Notes: generated by a model from the sequence alone, not told the origin. A DNA stretch of 64,000 nucleotides from an uncultured Eudoraea sp. (GCF_947260015.1 NZ_CAMYOM010000004.1:41997-105996), one strand, 5' to 3'; positions 1 through 9,672 are shown, counted from the first letter of the stretch. Made by a program: numbers and translations.

Positions 1-1
1 C

Positions 2-2221
2 TTATCAATCTTTGTTGTGGCTGTGGCCATTTTATTGTACTTCAAGGGGAATTATGAGGAAGGTTCAAATGGAATGGTGGCAGTTTCTTTTATTGTTGGT
101 GCCATCTGCTCTGCCTTGGCCGGTTTTATAGGAATGCGCGTTGCTACTAAAGCAAACGTTAGAACAACACAAGCCGCAAGACAATCCTTAGGTAAGGCTT
201 TGGAAGTAGCTTTTGCAGGTGGTTCTGTAATGGGATTAGGTGTTGTAGGTCTGGGTGTTCTTGGATTGAGTGGGTTGTTTATGATTTACCAGATAATTTG
301 GCCCGGAGCTGAAAATATTCCGATGGTACTAAATGTACTTTCCGGATTTTCATTAGGAGCATCATCTATTGCATTATTTGCTCGTGTTGGCGGTGGTATT
401 TATACCAAGGCAGCGGATGTTGGAGCGGATTTGGTTGGTAAAGTTGAAGCCGGTATTCCGGAAGATCATCCTTTAAACCCGGCAACCATTGCAGATAACG
501 TTGGTGATAATGTTGGGGATGTTGCAGGTATGGGAGCCGATTTATTTGAATCGTTCGTTGGTTCTATAATTGGTACTATGGTTCTGGGAGCTTTTATTTT
601 CACTCCTGAATTTGGAGGATTAGGAGCAGTGTATTTGCCATTGGTATTGGCTGCAGTTGGTATTGTAATGTCTATTATAGGTACGTTTTTTGTTAAGGTA
701 AAAGATGGTGGAAGCCCGCATAAAGCATTAAACTTAGGCGAATTCGGGTCTGGAGGATTAATGATAATCGCTTCCTATTTTATAATAACAGGTATGTTGC
801 CTGAAAGTATTGAAGGATTGCCCTCTGGAGCATTAGGTGTTTTCTTTGCAACCCTTGCCGGTTTAATTGCAGGTTTTGGTGTTGGTAAAATAACAGAGTA
901 TTATACAGGTACAGGAACAAAACCGGTTAAATCTATAGTAAGGCAATCCGATACAGGAGCCGCTACTAACATTATTGCGGGCCTGGGTGTTGGCATGATG
1001 TCTACAGCAGTCCCAATCTTGTTAATAGCTGCGGCTATTTTAATTTCACATCATTTTGCAGGTTTATATGGAATTGCAATTGCAGCGGTTGGAATGCTCG
1101 CAAACACGGGTATTCAACTGGCAGTTGATGCTTATGGTCCTATTTCTGATAATGCTGGCGGGATTGCCGAAATGGCCGAATTGCCTAAGGAAGTTCGGGA
1201 GCGTACAGATAAATTAGATGCAGTAGGGAATACGACAGCAGCTATAGGGAAGGGTTTTGCAATTGCCTCTGCAGCATTAACTGCATTGGCCTTGTTTGCA
1301 GCTTTTATGAAAGTAGCCAATGTTACTGCCATAGACGTTTCCAGACCTGATATTATGGCTGGTTTGTTAGTGGGGGGGATGCTTCCTTTTGTGTTCTCCG
1401 CTTTATCAATGAATGCAGTAGGTAGGGCCGCAATGGCAATGATAGAAGAAGTTCGCAGACAATTTAGAGATATACCACAATTACATGCTGCATTGAAAGT
1501 AATGCGAAAGTATGATTCAGATATGTCTAAGGCAACCGCTGAGGATAGAAAAATATTTGATGCTGCAGATGGGTATGCCGAATACGATAAGTGTGTAGAT
1601 ATATCAACAAAAGCTTCTATTAAGGAAATGGTATTTCCGGGAATATTGGCTATAGCAGTACCTGTGGCAGTTGGGTTTATCGGCGGCGCAGAAATGCTTG
1701 GAGGCCTTTTAGCAGGAGTAACTACTTGTGGTGTGCTTATGGCGATATTTCAATCTAATGCCGGCGGTGCATGGGATAATGCCAAAAAAATGATTGAGGC
1801 AGATGGCGGTAAGGGCACAGATGCTCATAAAGCGGCGGTAGTAGGAGATACCGTTGGAGATCCTTTCAAGGATACTTCAGGACCTTCATTGAACATCCTT
1901 TTAAAACTAATGTCAGTTGTTGCTTTGGTAATCGCACCGAGTATTGCGATATCTTCAGATACCTTAACCGCGTATACTGAACAAAAAGCTATTGTCGAGG
2001 TCAAAAAGGAAGTGCATGTTGAGATGAAAAAAAACGATGACGATCTTGTAAAGGCAGTTGTCACTATAACTACTATGGAAGACGGAACGGAAAATATTCG
2101 TGAGCTTATTTTTGAAGGTAGTGAGGAAGAAGTTAGTGCGCAGATAGAGTCACTTAATGAAACCGATAATAATGCGAAAATCCGCATAGAAAAGGTTGTA
2201 AAAAAAGTGACAGAAGAATAG
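2..2221 (+). CDS. hppA: Membrane-bound pyrophosphatase (K+-dependent ion pump), 5' partial
   Basis: Integral-membrane pyrophosphatase that couples PPi hydrolysis to H+ or Na+ export. The frame is open from base 2, so the N-terminus lies outside the window; the GTG at 17 is internal. Many hydrophobic helices are visible. The substrate loop [11 protein letters not shown] is near 417-449, followed by DNVGDNVGD near 493-525, and a second catalytic loop [13 protein letters not shown] is near 1843-1881. The motif [11 protein letters not shown] near 1228 has Ala where K+-independent enzymes have Lys, so this is the K+-dependent class; H+ versus Na+ specificity cannot be read. After the last helix there is a charged tail of about 80 residues, longer than in typical members. 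A terminator follows immediately. Confidence 0.95.
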   Translation, partial: LSIFVVAVAILLYFKGNYEEGSNGMVAVSFIVGAICSALAGFIGMRVATKANVRTTQAARQSLGKALEVAFAGGSVMGLGVVGLGVLGLSGLFMIYQIIWPGAENIPMVLNVLSGFSLGASSIALFARVGGGIYTKAADVGADLVGKVEAGIPEDHPLNPATIADNVGDNVGDVAGMGADLFESFVGSIIGTMVLGAFIFTPEFGGLGAVYLPLVLAAVGIVMSIIGTFFVKVKDGGSPHKALNLGEFGSGGLMIIASYFIITGMLPESIEGLPSGALGVFFATLAGLIAGFGVGKITEYYTGTGTKPVKSIVRQSDTGAATNIIAGLGVGMMSTAVPILLIAAAILISHHFAGLYGIAIAAVGMLANTGIQLAVDAYGPISDNAGGIAEMAELPKEVRERTDKLDAVGNTTAAIGKGFAIASAALTALALFAAFMKVANVTAIDVSRPDIMAGLLVGGMLPFVFSALSMNAVGRAAMAMIEEVRRQFRDIPQLHAALKVMRKYDSDMSKATAEDRKIFDAADGYAEYDKCVDISTKASIKEMVFPGILAIAVPVAVGFIGGAEMLGGLLAGVTTCGVLMAIFQSNAGGAWDNAKKMIEADGGKGTDAHKAAVVGDTVGDPFKDTSGPSLNILLKLMSVVALVIAPSIAISSDTLTAYTEQKAIVEVKKEVHVEMKKNDDDLVKAVVTITTMEDGTENIRELIFEGSEEEVSAQIESLNETDNNAKIRIEKVVKKVTEE

Positions 2222-2241
2222 GGAGCTATTTAATGTGTCAT

Positions 2242-2278
2242 AAAAAAAATCCCTAAGCTCAGCTTGGGAATTTTTTTT
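2242..2278. terminator. Bidirectional intrinsic terminator between hppA and dNK
   Basis: An A-tract, a GC-containing stem (CCC-T-AAGC pairing with GCTT-GGG, loop TCA) and a T-tract are symmetric, so the element can end transcription from both convergent genes. It begins 20 bp after the hppA stop codon. Confidence 0.85.
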
Positions 2279-2289
2279 AGTTATTAGGT

Positions 2290-2904
2290 CTAAAAAAGTC
2301 CGTGAATTTCGGCGTCTATCTTATTAATCACCTCGCCCAGATGTTCAGGATTATCAACAAAATTTAATTGATCCACATCAATTACTAATAAATTACCTTT
2401 TTCATAACCATGGGCCCATGCTTCATATCGCTCGTTTAACCGACTTAGATAATCAATAGATATGGAATTTTCGTAATCCCTGCCTCGTTGGTGAATCTGG
2501 TTCACCAAATTGGGAATTGAACTTCTTAGGTAAATTAGAAGATCAGGAGGCTCTACAAGGGTCTCCATAAGTTCGAAAAGGCTTGAGTAGTTACCAAAAT
2601 CCCTGTTAGTCATTAAGCCCATAGCATGTAAATTAGGTGCAAAAATGTGGGCATCTTCGTAAATGGTTCTGTCCTGGATTATATTTTTCCCCGATTCCCG
2701 GATCTTTAGAATTTGTCTGTATCTGCTATTTAAGAAATAAATCTGCAGGTTAAAACTCCAGCGTTCCATCTGATTGTAAAAATCATCCAAATACGGATTG
2801 TCAACTACGTCTTCAAAATGTGCCTCCCATCTGTAATGTTTTGCTAAAAGCCTGGTGAGGGTAGTTTTTCCGGCTCCTATATTTCCAGCAACGGCAATAT
2901 GCAT
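2290..2904 (-). CDS. Deoxynucleoside kinase
   Basis: Cytosolic kinase of the dCK/dGK-like family, which phosphorylates deoxynucleosides for salvage. The P-loop GNIGAGKTT is at residues 7-15. A QDRT motif stands in the position of the family's DRS signature (near residue 77), and an arginine-rich lid (RGRDYE) lies around residue 140. The length of 204 residues is normal for bacterial members. The substrate (dA, dG or dC) cannot be decided by eye. The gene converges on hppA with a shared terminator between them. Confidence 0.85.
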   Translation of the reverse strand: MHIAVAGNIGAGKTTLTRLLAKHYRWEAHFEDVVDNPYLDDFYNQMERWSFNLQIYFLNSRYRQILKIRESGKNIIQDRTIYEDAHIFAPNLHAMGLMTNRDFGNYSSLFELMETLVEPPDLLIYLRSSIPNLVNQIHQRGRDYENSISIDYLSRLNERYEAWAHGYEKGNLLVIDVDQLNFVDNPEHLGEVINKIDAEIHGLF

Positions 2905-3022
2905 ATAGTGTTTGAATTTATGGTTGGTGTCTTAAATTTAAGAGAAACACAATATACAAAGTATCTTCTGGAAGAGAAAAAATAGTTGTTGAAATACAAG
3001 AGATAATTATATTTTATCAAAA

Positions 3023-3053
3023 TTTTTATTTCAATGGCATTTATGTACTTTTG
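3023..3053 (+). promoter_or_regulatory. Probable metK promoter
   Basis: TACTTTTG at 3046-3053 fits the Bacteroidetes -7 consensus TAnnTTTG, and a T-rich stretch at 3023-3027 stands at the -33 position. A start a few bases downstream would begin the transcript just before the riboswitch at 3065. Assignment is by pattern only. Confidence 0.5.
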
Positions 3054-3064
3054 TCACCATTATA

Positions 3065-3178
3065 TAAGAGGAGGGATTTGACTGATTGCAACCTCTTATG
3101 CAGACTCCAATTTTTGAATAGTTTAAATTACTATTTTAACCATCATTCAGGTTCTGCAAAAAAAAAATGCTAAAGCAG
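3065..3178 (+). promoter_or_regulatory. SAM-II-type riboswitch with a long third loop, upstream of metK
   Basis: A perfect 7-bp stem, TAAGAGG (3065-3071) with CCTCTTA (3092-3098), encloses GGATTTGACTGATTGCAA, matching the SAM-II core (GATTTG..C.G.TTGCA). The 3' pseudoknot strand TGCTAAAGCAG (3168-3178) matches the SAM-II GCTAAAGC.G segment, and CTG (3082-3084) can pair with CAG (3176-3178). In classical SAM-II the two parts are separated by a short A-rich loop. Here about 70 nt intervene, including an extra hairpin TGCAGA (3099-3104)/TCTGCA (3153-3158) followed by ten A. The SAM synthetase gene downstream is the expected target. The element ends 80 nt before the ATG, so the mode of control is not the usual direct occlusion of a ribosome site. 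Confidence 0.8.
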
Positions 3179-3258
3179 TTTCTACAGATCAATCTGAGTT
3201 GTAAACTTCTTTTCAAGCATCCGTCAAATCGATTTTAATTTTTAAAAAGTAACTATTT

Positions 3259-4515
3259 ATGGCCTATTTGTTTACATCAGAATCTGTTAGCGAAGGACAT
3301 CCGGATAAGATTGCAGATCAGATTAGTGATGCTTTATTAGATAACTTTTTAGCCTTTGACCCTGAAAGTAAGGTCGCTTGTGAAACCCTGGTAACTACAG
3401 GTCAGGTTATATTGGCCGGAGAAGTTAATAGTCACACCTATGTAGATCTGCAGCAAATAGCGCGTGATGTTATTAATAAGATTGGTTATACCAAAGGGGA
3501 GTATCAGTTTAGTGGTGATTCATGTGGAGTCATTTCATTGATACATGAACAGTCTGAAGAAATAAATCGGGGTGTTGATCGGGGAAAGAAGGAAGAACAG
3601 GGTGCAGGTGACCAGGGTATGATGTTCGGTTATGCGACCAACGAAAGTGAAAATTTTATGCCCATGGCATTGGATATTTCACATCGAATACTTAAGGAGC
3701 TATCACTTTTAAGAAAAGAAAATAAGGAGATTATTTATTTGAGGCCGGATGCAAAAGCACAGGTTACCATAGCATATACGGATGATAATACACCTGATAG
3801 GATTGATACTATCGTCATATCTACACAGCATGATGAGTTTGATAAAGATGATGCTAAAATGTTGTCAAAAATCAAAGAAGATCTTATCACTATTTTAATG
3901 CCCAGAGTGATTGCAAAGTTACCGCAGAACACCCAGGCCTTGTTTAATGATAAAATTACGTATCATATAAACCCTACCGGTAAATTTGTCATCGGAGGAC
4001 CCCATGGTGATACCGGATTAACAGGAAGAAAAATTATTGTAGATACTTATGGAGGTAAAGGTGCACACGGAGGAGGTGCTTTCAGCGGGAAGGATCCTAG
4101 TAAGGTAGATCGCAGCGCCGCGTATGCCGCCAGACATGCTGCAAAAAACCTTGTTGCGGCCGGAGTTTCTGAAGAAATATTGGTGCAAGTAAGTTATGCC
4201 ATTGGTGTTGTTGAGCCCACTTCTATTTATGTAGATACTTATGGAACTTCAAAAGTAGCTTTAAGTGATGGAGAAATAGCGCAGAAAGTAGCCGAACTCT
4301 TTGATATGAGGCCATTTGCGATAGAAGACCGACTTAAGCTGAGAAATCCGATTTATTTTGAAACAGCGGCTTATGGCCATATGGGGAAAGAGCCCAAAAT
4401 GGTGTCTAAAGTATTTGAATCCCCATATAATGGTAGGGTTGAAAAAGAGGTAGAGTTATTCACCTGGGAGAAATTGGATATGATAGATAAGGTGAAATTG
4501 GCGTTCAATTTGTAA
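3259..4515 (+). CDS. metK: S-adenosylmethionine synthetase
   Basis: Makes SAM from methionine and ATP in the cytosol. The ATP-binding motif GHPDKIADQISDALLD starts at residue 13. The family signatures GGPHGDTGLTGRKI and GGGAFSGKDPSKVDRSAAY are both present. At 418 residues it is somewhat longer than the ~385-residue E. coli enzyme, as usual in Bacteroidetes. It is preceded by the SAM-II-type riboswitch, so product feedback is likely. It is the only SAM synthetase in the window and opens the methionine region. Confidence 0.98.
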   Translation: MAYLFTSESVSEGHPDKIADQISDALLDNFLAFDPESKVACETLVTTGQVILAGEVNSHTYVDLQQIARDVINKIGYTKGEYQFSGDSCGVISLIHEQSEEINRGVDRGKKEEQGAGDQGMMFGYATNESENFMPMALDISHRILKELSLLRKENKEIIYLRPDAKAQVTIAYTDDNTPDRIDTIVISTQHDEFDKDDAKMLSKIKEDLITILMPRVIAKLPQNTQALFNDKITYHINPTGKFVIGGPHGDTGLTGRKIIVDTYGGKGAHGGGAFSGKDPSKVDRSAAYAARHAAKNLVAAGVSEEILVQVSYAIGVVEPTSIYVDTYGTSKVALSDGEIAQKVAELFDMRPFAIEDRLKLRNPIYFETAAYGHMGKEPKMVSKVFESPYNGRVEKEVELFTWEKLDMIDKVKLAFNL

Positions 4516-4555
4516 TTTTTTGTACAAATAATAGGAATATCAGTTTTTCCATACC

Positions 4556-4563
4556 TATATTTG
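4556..4563 (+). promoter_or_regulatory. Probable -7 box for the SAM-I-controlled methionine operon
   Basis: TATATTTG is a full match to TAnnTTTG, about 30 bp before the riboswitch. No good -33 TTTG is found at the right distance; instead an ATAGGAATA half-site (4531-4539) lies there, like those near the Rrf2-linked genes. Confidence 0.45.
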
Positions 4564-4593
4564 CTTTTACTAAGTTCAATCACTTGTTGAAAA

Positions 4594-4701
4594 GTTATCA
4601 AGAAAGGTGGAGGGAATAGACCCTTTGAAGCCTTAGCAACCCTTCGTGTCCAATGCGAAGAAGGTGCTAAATTCTATCACATGAAAATTGTGACAGATAA
4701 C
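4594..4701 (+). promoter_or_regulatory. SAM-I (S-box) riboswitch
   Basis: P1 is GTTATC (4594-4599) paired with GATAAC (4696-4701). Inside are the highly conserved S-box segments AAGAAAGGTGGAGGGA, the CTTAGCAACC core, and AAGGTGCTAAATTC. It precedes a sulfhydrylase gene of methionine synthesis, and an intrinsic terminator follows eight bases later, so it should switch transcription off when SAM is bound. Confidence 0.95.
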
Positions 4702-4708
4702 ATAAAAG

Positions 4709-4735
4709 AATTACCTGAGGTAATTTGTCTTTCTT
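4709..4735 (+). terminator. Riboswitch expression-platform terminator
   Basis: The hairpin AATTACC-TGA-GGTAATT (4709-4725) is followed by the pyrimidine-rich tail TGTCTTTCTT, directly downstream of the SAM-I aptamer. Confidence 0.7.
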
Positions 4736-4884
4736 AATAACATTTTAATATTTCCCAACTGCTCAGTGTAGCAATTAGGTTTGGATTGTACTGAATTTTA
4801 TATTTAATGACGATATAAAGATCGTTATGAAAACAATTATTATTAAGAACCGGTATTCATAGCGAATACACAGAAACAAACATC

Positions 4885-6177
4885 ATGAGTGAACACAAAT
4901 TTTCTACCAATGCATTGCACGCAGGACATGACACAACTATAAATGGGGGTACGCGGGCAGTCCCTATCTATCAAAGTACAGCCTATGTATTTAATGATTC
5001 TGAACATGCAGCTAATTTATTTTCTTTAGCGGAGTTCGGTAATATATACACCAGAATAAACAATCCTACGAATGATATTTTAGAACAACGGCTTGCTGCA
5101 CTGGAAGGTGGTATTGCTTCAGTCGTTACTTCTTCGGGAACAGGAGCTATTAATACGGCCCTTTTAGTTCTCTTGAAATCAGGAGATCATATTGTGGCTT
5201 CCAATAGCCTATATGGGGGGACTTATAATTTATTGAGTGTTACCCTACCCCGGTTTGGAATTACTACAACATTTGTTGACCCTTCAGACACGTCAAATTT
5301 CGGGAAGGCTGTAAAGGAGAATACACGTGCAATTTTTGTAGAGTCACTGGGAAATCCAAAGCTGGATGTTCTTGATTTAAAAGCGATATCAGCAGAAGCA
5401 AAGGCTGCTAAAATTCCTTTCATTGTTGATAATACAGTGGCAACACCAGCCTTGTTAAACCCGATTGAGCATGGAGCCAATATTGTAATTCATTCTCTTA
5501 CTAAATATATCAATGGTAATGGTACAGCACTTGGGGGTGCAGTAATAGATGCCGGAACCTTTGATTGGGCAAACGGAAAATTTCCTGAATTTACAGAACC
5601 TTCGGCAGGATATCACGGTTTAGTATATCATGATGCACTGGGGCCGGCTGCATTTATTGCTAAGGTTAGAATCGAAGGCTTAAGGGATCATGGTGCTTGT
5701 CTGAGCCCATTTAATGCCTTTCAAATAATCCAAGGTCTGGAAACTCTCGAAATACGCATGAAAAAGCATAGTGATAGTGCGCTAGAATTGGCTGAATGGC
5801 TCCAAGGACGCGATGAAGTTACCTGGGTCAATTATCCCGGCCTAAAAAGCAGTAAGTATTTCGCTGAGGCAGAAGCATATTTACCAAAAGGACAAAGTGG
5901 GCTAATAACATTTGGTGTTAAAGGGGGATATGATTCCGCAAAGAAAATAGCTGACGGAACACAAATTTTTTCCTTGTTGGCCAATATTGGCGATACTAAA
6001 TCTTTAATAATTCATCCGGCTAGTACTACACATCAACAATTAGATGATGCAGCACAGGAATCAACAGGAGTGACTAAAGATTTAATACGTTTATCTGTTG
6101 GATTGGAAAATCTGGATGATCTTAAAGCCGATCTGAAACAGGCTTTTGCAACAATTGATAAATCTGTTCTGGCATAG
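4885..6177 (+). CDS. metY: O-acetylhomoserine sulfhydrylase (PLP, Cys/Met metabolism family)
   Basis: PLP enzyme that joins O-acetylhomoserine with sulfide to form homocysteine. The Schiff-base lysine is K207 in IHSLTKY. The C-terminal part carries the family motif SLIIHPASTTHQQL. The length of 430 residues and the N-terminal ALHAGHD..TRAVPIYQSTAY fit the O-acetylhomoserine aminocarboxypropyltransferase branch rather than cystathionine enzymes. It is the first gene after the SAM-I riboswitch and is followed 90 bp later by the MetX-ThrA fusion that supplies its substrate, so the two probably form one operon. Confidence 0.9.
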   Translation: MSEHKFSTNALHAGHDTTINGGTRAVPIYQSTAYVFNDSEHAANLFSLAEFGNIYTRINNPTNDILEQRLAALEGGIASVVTSSGTGAINTALLVLLKSGDHIVASNSLYGGTYNLLSVTLPRFGITTTFVDPSDTSNFGKAVKENTRAIFVESLGNPKLDVLDLKAISAEAKAAKIPFIVDNTVATPALLNPIEHGANIVIHSLTKYINGNGTALGGAVIDAGTFDWANGKFPEFTEPSAGYHGLVYHDALGPAAFIAKVRIEGLRDHGACLSPFNAFQIIQGLETLEIRMKKHSDSALELAEWLQGRDEVTWVNYPGLKSSKYFAEAEAYLPKGQSGLITFGVKGGYDSAKKIADGTQIFSLLANIGDTKSLIIHPASTTHQQLDDAAQESTGVTKDLIRLSVGLENLDDLKADLKQAFATIDKSVLA

Positions 6178-6267
6178 TAGTTATCAAAACAATACTGACA
6201 TAGGCTGAGTGGAGTGTATAACTCTTAATAGAAGCACATCTACTCAGCTTTAATTGACATCACTTGC

Positions 6268-9200
6268 ATGAAAGACCTGAATACAACACTTAAAACAATA
6301 GAAATACCTAAGTATAAAACTTATGGTGGCATTGTGCAAGATATGGAGTTATCCTATCAATTGTTTGGTAAAGAATTGCACTCCGCACCTATTATAGTCG
6401 TAAATCATGCTCTTACAGGAAATTCAAATGTTGCAGGGCATGATGGTTGGTGGGCTTCATTGATTGGAGAAGGTAAATGTATTGACACAAAGAAATATAC
6501 TGTGTTAGCCTTCAACATCCCCGGTAACGGGTATGACGGATTTGTGGTTGACAATTATAAAGATTTTGTGGCAGGTGATATTGCCAGAATATTTCTTCAA
6601 GGATTGAAAGAGCTCAATATAGATCGTATTTATGCTCTTATTGGGGGTTCATTAGGAGGCGGAATTGCCTGGGAAATGGCAGCGTTAAATCCATTATTAA
6701 CAGAACACTTGATCCCTGTGGCTGCTGATTGGAAGTCAACAGATTGGCTTATTGCCAATTGTCAGATTCAGGAACAATTTCTTGTAAATTCCAAGCAACC
6801 AGTCCACGACGCCAGGATGCATGCTATGTTGTGTTACAGAACTCCCCAGTCTTTTAAAGCAAGGTTTCAAAGAAGCACCAATGAAGAACTACAGGTTTTT
6901 AATGTGGAAAGCTGGCTAACCCATCATGGAAAAAAATTAAATGAAAGGTTTCAGCTTTCGGCTTACAAATTAGCCAACCAATTATTAAAAACGATAGATA
7001 TCACAAGAGATGGAGAAGATGCATTTATCAATCTTCAAAACAGTAAAACCAATATTCATATTATAGGGGTAGATTCTGATCTTTTTTTTACAGCAAATGA
7101 GAATAAGGATACTTTTAAACAGTTGGCTCAGGCTAAAAGCAATGTAACTTATGGTGAAATTCAATCGTTGCACGGTCATGATGCATTTCTCATTGAATTT
7201 GAACAGATGCAACAATTGCTCAAGGGAGTTTTTGATACCAATGGAAAATCTGAGAGAATAAAAATTTTAAAGTTTGGAGGGAAGTCACTTTCCAACGGAG
7301 AAGGCCTGGGAAGGGTATTGGATATAATAACCCATAAAGTCAAAAATGGAGAAAATATTGCAGTGGTTTTATCAGCTCGTGAAAAAGCAACAGATCAATT
7401 GGAAGCCATATTAAATAAAGCCGCAAAGGGATTAGATTATTGGGAAGATTTTGAAAATTTTGAAAGCTATCAGAAACATACTTTTAAAAATATAAATCTT
7501 TCAGAGGAATTCCTGGAATTGGTGAAATTATTTGAAGGAGTTACTTTACTTGGTGATTATAGTGCTAAAATAAAAGACCAGGTTCTGGCATATGGAGAGC
7601 TAATATCAGGTAAGTTGATCACAAAATTGCTTATTGGAGAAGGAATCAATGCAAAATTACTTGACAGCCGCCGACTGATAAAAACAGATGATTCTTATGG
7701 AGATGCCAAATTGCTGGAAGATGTATCCAGGGAAAATGTAATTCATGAATTTTCGAAATTAAAGCCAGATGAGGTGCCATTGATCACAGGTTTTATTGCT
7801 TCTACCGAGACAGATGAAACAACAACATTAGGTCGTAATGGCAGTAATTATACTGCTTCTCTTGTTGCAAACTTTTTGGACGCAGAAGAATTGCAAAATT
7901 ATACTCATGTTGATGGTATTTTCACAGCAAACCCCGAATTTGTTTCTGAAGCACAAAGAATTGAGCAATTGTCATATAGTGAGGCGAATGAACTTGCAAA
8001 TTTTGGAGCAACCATTTTACACGCGAAGACTATTATTCCCTTAATCGAAAAGAATATCCCATTGAGGATACTCAATACTTTTAATAATGATAATGAGGGT
8101 ACGCTGATCAGTGCCAAATCTAGCAAAGAAGGAATAAAATCTTTATCCGCCATTGAAAATGAAGCTTTAATTAATCTCGAGGGAAGAGGTTTGTTAGGGA
8201 AAGTAGGAATTGATGCGCGAATTTTCAGAACTCTTAGCCAAAATAATATAAGTGTAAGTATCATCTCCCAGGGTTCTTCAGAGAGAGGAATTGGATTGGT
8301 AGTTAATTCGGAGAAGGCACACTTGGCAAAAAGGGTATTGGAAATGGAGTTTGAGAGCGATTTTCAATCGCGTGATATTAATACAATAACTATTGTTAGC
8401 GAAGTTTCAGTCATCTCTATTGTGGGTCAGGATCTAAGCACTTTTCACAAACCATATAATGCCTTAATCAAGAATCAAATAGTTCCCTTATTATTTAACA
8501 ACACAATTTCAGGGAAGAATGTAAGCCTGGTAGTTAAGAAATCAGACCTTTACAAGGCACTTAATGTTATGCATGGTCAAATTTTCGGGATTAGTAAAAA
8601 GGTAAATCTGGCGATTTTTGGACATGGAAATGTAGGGGGTACTTTAGTTGATCAGATCTTAGATTCGGAAAAGGGAATTGAGGAAAGAAAAGGCATTAAT
8701 CTAAATGTATTTGCCCTGGCAAATTCGAGAAAATTACTTTTGAACAAAGATGGTATTTCTAAAAAATGGGAGGAGGAAATTAATGAAAATGGCATTCCTT
8801 ATACTATAAATCATATTTTTGATTATGCCAAAATACATCATCTGGAAAATTTAATTGCCATTGATAATACAGCAAGCGAGGATTTTGTGGCCAATTATTT
8901 TGATTTTATTGAAAGTGGATTTGATCTTGTGTCCTCAAATAAAATTGCTAATACTTTGGGATTTGACTACTACAGATTGATAAGGGATGAGTTGTCAAAA
9001 AAACAGAAACAATACCTATATGAAACTAATGTGGGTGCCGGCTTACCATTAATTGATACAATAAAACTTTTACATTTATCCGGTGAAAATATTACGCGAA
9101 TTAAAGGTGTTTTTTCGGGGTCTTTAAGTTATATTTTTAATACTTTTTCTGAAGAGGACACTTCCTTTTCCACGATTTTGAAAAACGCCATTTCAAGTGG

Positions 9201-9672
9201 ATTTACCGAGCCCGATCCAAGAGAGGATTTATCCGGTAACGATGTGGGTAGAAAGTTGCTGATACTAGCTCGTGAATTGGAACTCGAAAATGAATTTGAT
9301 GATATTTCAATTCAAAATCTTATACCAATATCTCTCCGTAATGGAAGTGTGCAGGAATTCTTGAATGGATTTGAAGTCCTGGATGATTTTTTTAGTAAAA
9401 TCAAGGACAACCAGGAGCCGAATCATGTACTCCGCTATGTTGGGGATTTGTATGGTGATTTACAGAAAGAGAAAGGAAATCTGGAAGTAAAACTGGTATC
9501 AGTCCCTAAGGAGAGTGCCCTGGGTCAGGTTAAAGGTTCTGATTCTATTATTGAGATATATACCGAGTCATATGGCGAACATCCATTGGTAATTCAGGGT
9601 GCAGGAGCCGGTGCTGCCGTAACTGCTCGAGGGGTTTTTGGGGATATTTTGCGTATTGCAGCAAAAATATGA
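6268..9672 (+). CDS. Trifunctional homoserine O-acetyltransferase / aspartokinase / homoserine dehydrogenase fusion
   Basis: A 1134-residue protein with three enzymes in series. Residues about 1-328 are an alpha/beta-hydrolase of the MetX type: NHALTGNSNVAG near 46, nucleophile S128 in GGSLGG, and DSD and HGHD supplying the Asp and His of the triad. Residues about 332-770 are aspartokinase plus ACT domains, with KFGGKS at 335-340 where KFGGTS is usual. From about 779 to the end is a ThrA-type homoserine dehydrogenase with a dinucleotide fold (FGHGNVGG). The fusion covers aspartate phosphorylation, homoserine formation and homoserine acetylation. It lies between two sulfhydrylase genes that use O-acylhomoserine, downstream of a SAM-I riboswitch. 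The reading frame is intact with no internal stop. Confidence 0.92.
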   Translation: MKDLNTTLKTIEIPKYKTYGGIVQDMELSYQLFGKELHSAPIIVVNHALTGNSNVAGHDGWWASLIGEGKCIDTKKYTVLAFNIPGNGYDGFVVDNYKDFVAGDIARIFLQGLKELNIDRIYALIGGSLGGGIAWEMAALNPLLTEHLIPVAADWKSTDWLIANCQIQEQFLVNSKQPVHDARMHAMLCYRTPQSFKARFQRSTNEELQVFNVESWLTHHGKKLNERFQLSAYKLANQLLKTIDITRDGEDAFINLQNSKTNIHIIGVDSDLFFTANENKDTFKQLAQAKSNVTYGEIQSLHGHDAFLIEFEQMQQLLKGVFDTNGKSERIKILKFGGKSLSNGEGLGRVLDIITHKVKNGENIAVVLSAREKATDQLEAILNKAAKGLDYWEDFENFESYQKHTFKNINLSEEFLELVKLFEGVTLLGDYSAKIKDQVLAYGELISGKLITKLLIGEGINAKLLDSRRLIKTDDSYGDAKLLEDVSRENVIHEFSKLKPDEVPLITGFIASTETDETTTLGRNGSNYTASLVANFLDAEELQNYTHVDGIFTANPEFVSEAQRIEQLSYSEANELANFGATILHAKTIIPLIEKNIPLRILNTFNNDNEGTLISAKSSKEGIKSLSAIENEALINLEGRGLLGKVGIDARIFRTLSQNNISVSIISQGSSERGIGLVVNSEKAHLAKRVLEMEFESDFQSRDINTITIVSEVSVISIVGQDLSTFHKPYNALIKNQIVPLLFNNTISGKNVSLVVKKSDLYKALNVMHGQIFGISKKVNLAIFGHGNVGGTLVDQILDSEKGIEERKGINLNVFALANSRKLLLNKDGISKKWEEEINENGIPYTINHIFDYAKIHHLENLIAIDNTASEDFVANYFDFIESGFDLVSSNKIANTLGFDYYRLIRDELSKKQKQYLYETNVGAGLPLIDTIKLLHLSGENITRIKGVFSGSLSYIFNTFSEEDTSFSTILKNAISSGFTEPDPREDLSGNDVGRKLLILARELELENEFDDISIQNLIPISLRNGSVQEFLNGFEVLDDFFSKIKDNQEPNHVLRYVGDLYGDLQKEKGNLEVKLVSVPKESALGQVKGSDSIIEIYTESYGEHPLVIQGAGAGAAVTARGVFGDILRIAAKI

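Noticed and set aside
1825..2187. Long minus-strand ORF opposite the 3' end of hppA
   Set aside because: It is antisense to a clearly coding region and its composition (Ser/Thr/Phe-rich) is that of a reverse-frame shadow. Other such antisense ORFs in the window were dismissed for the same reason.
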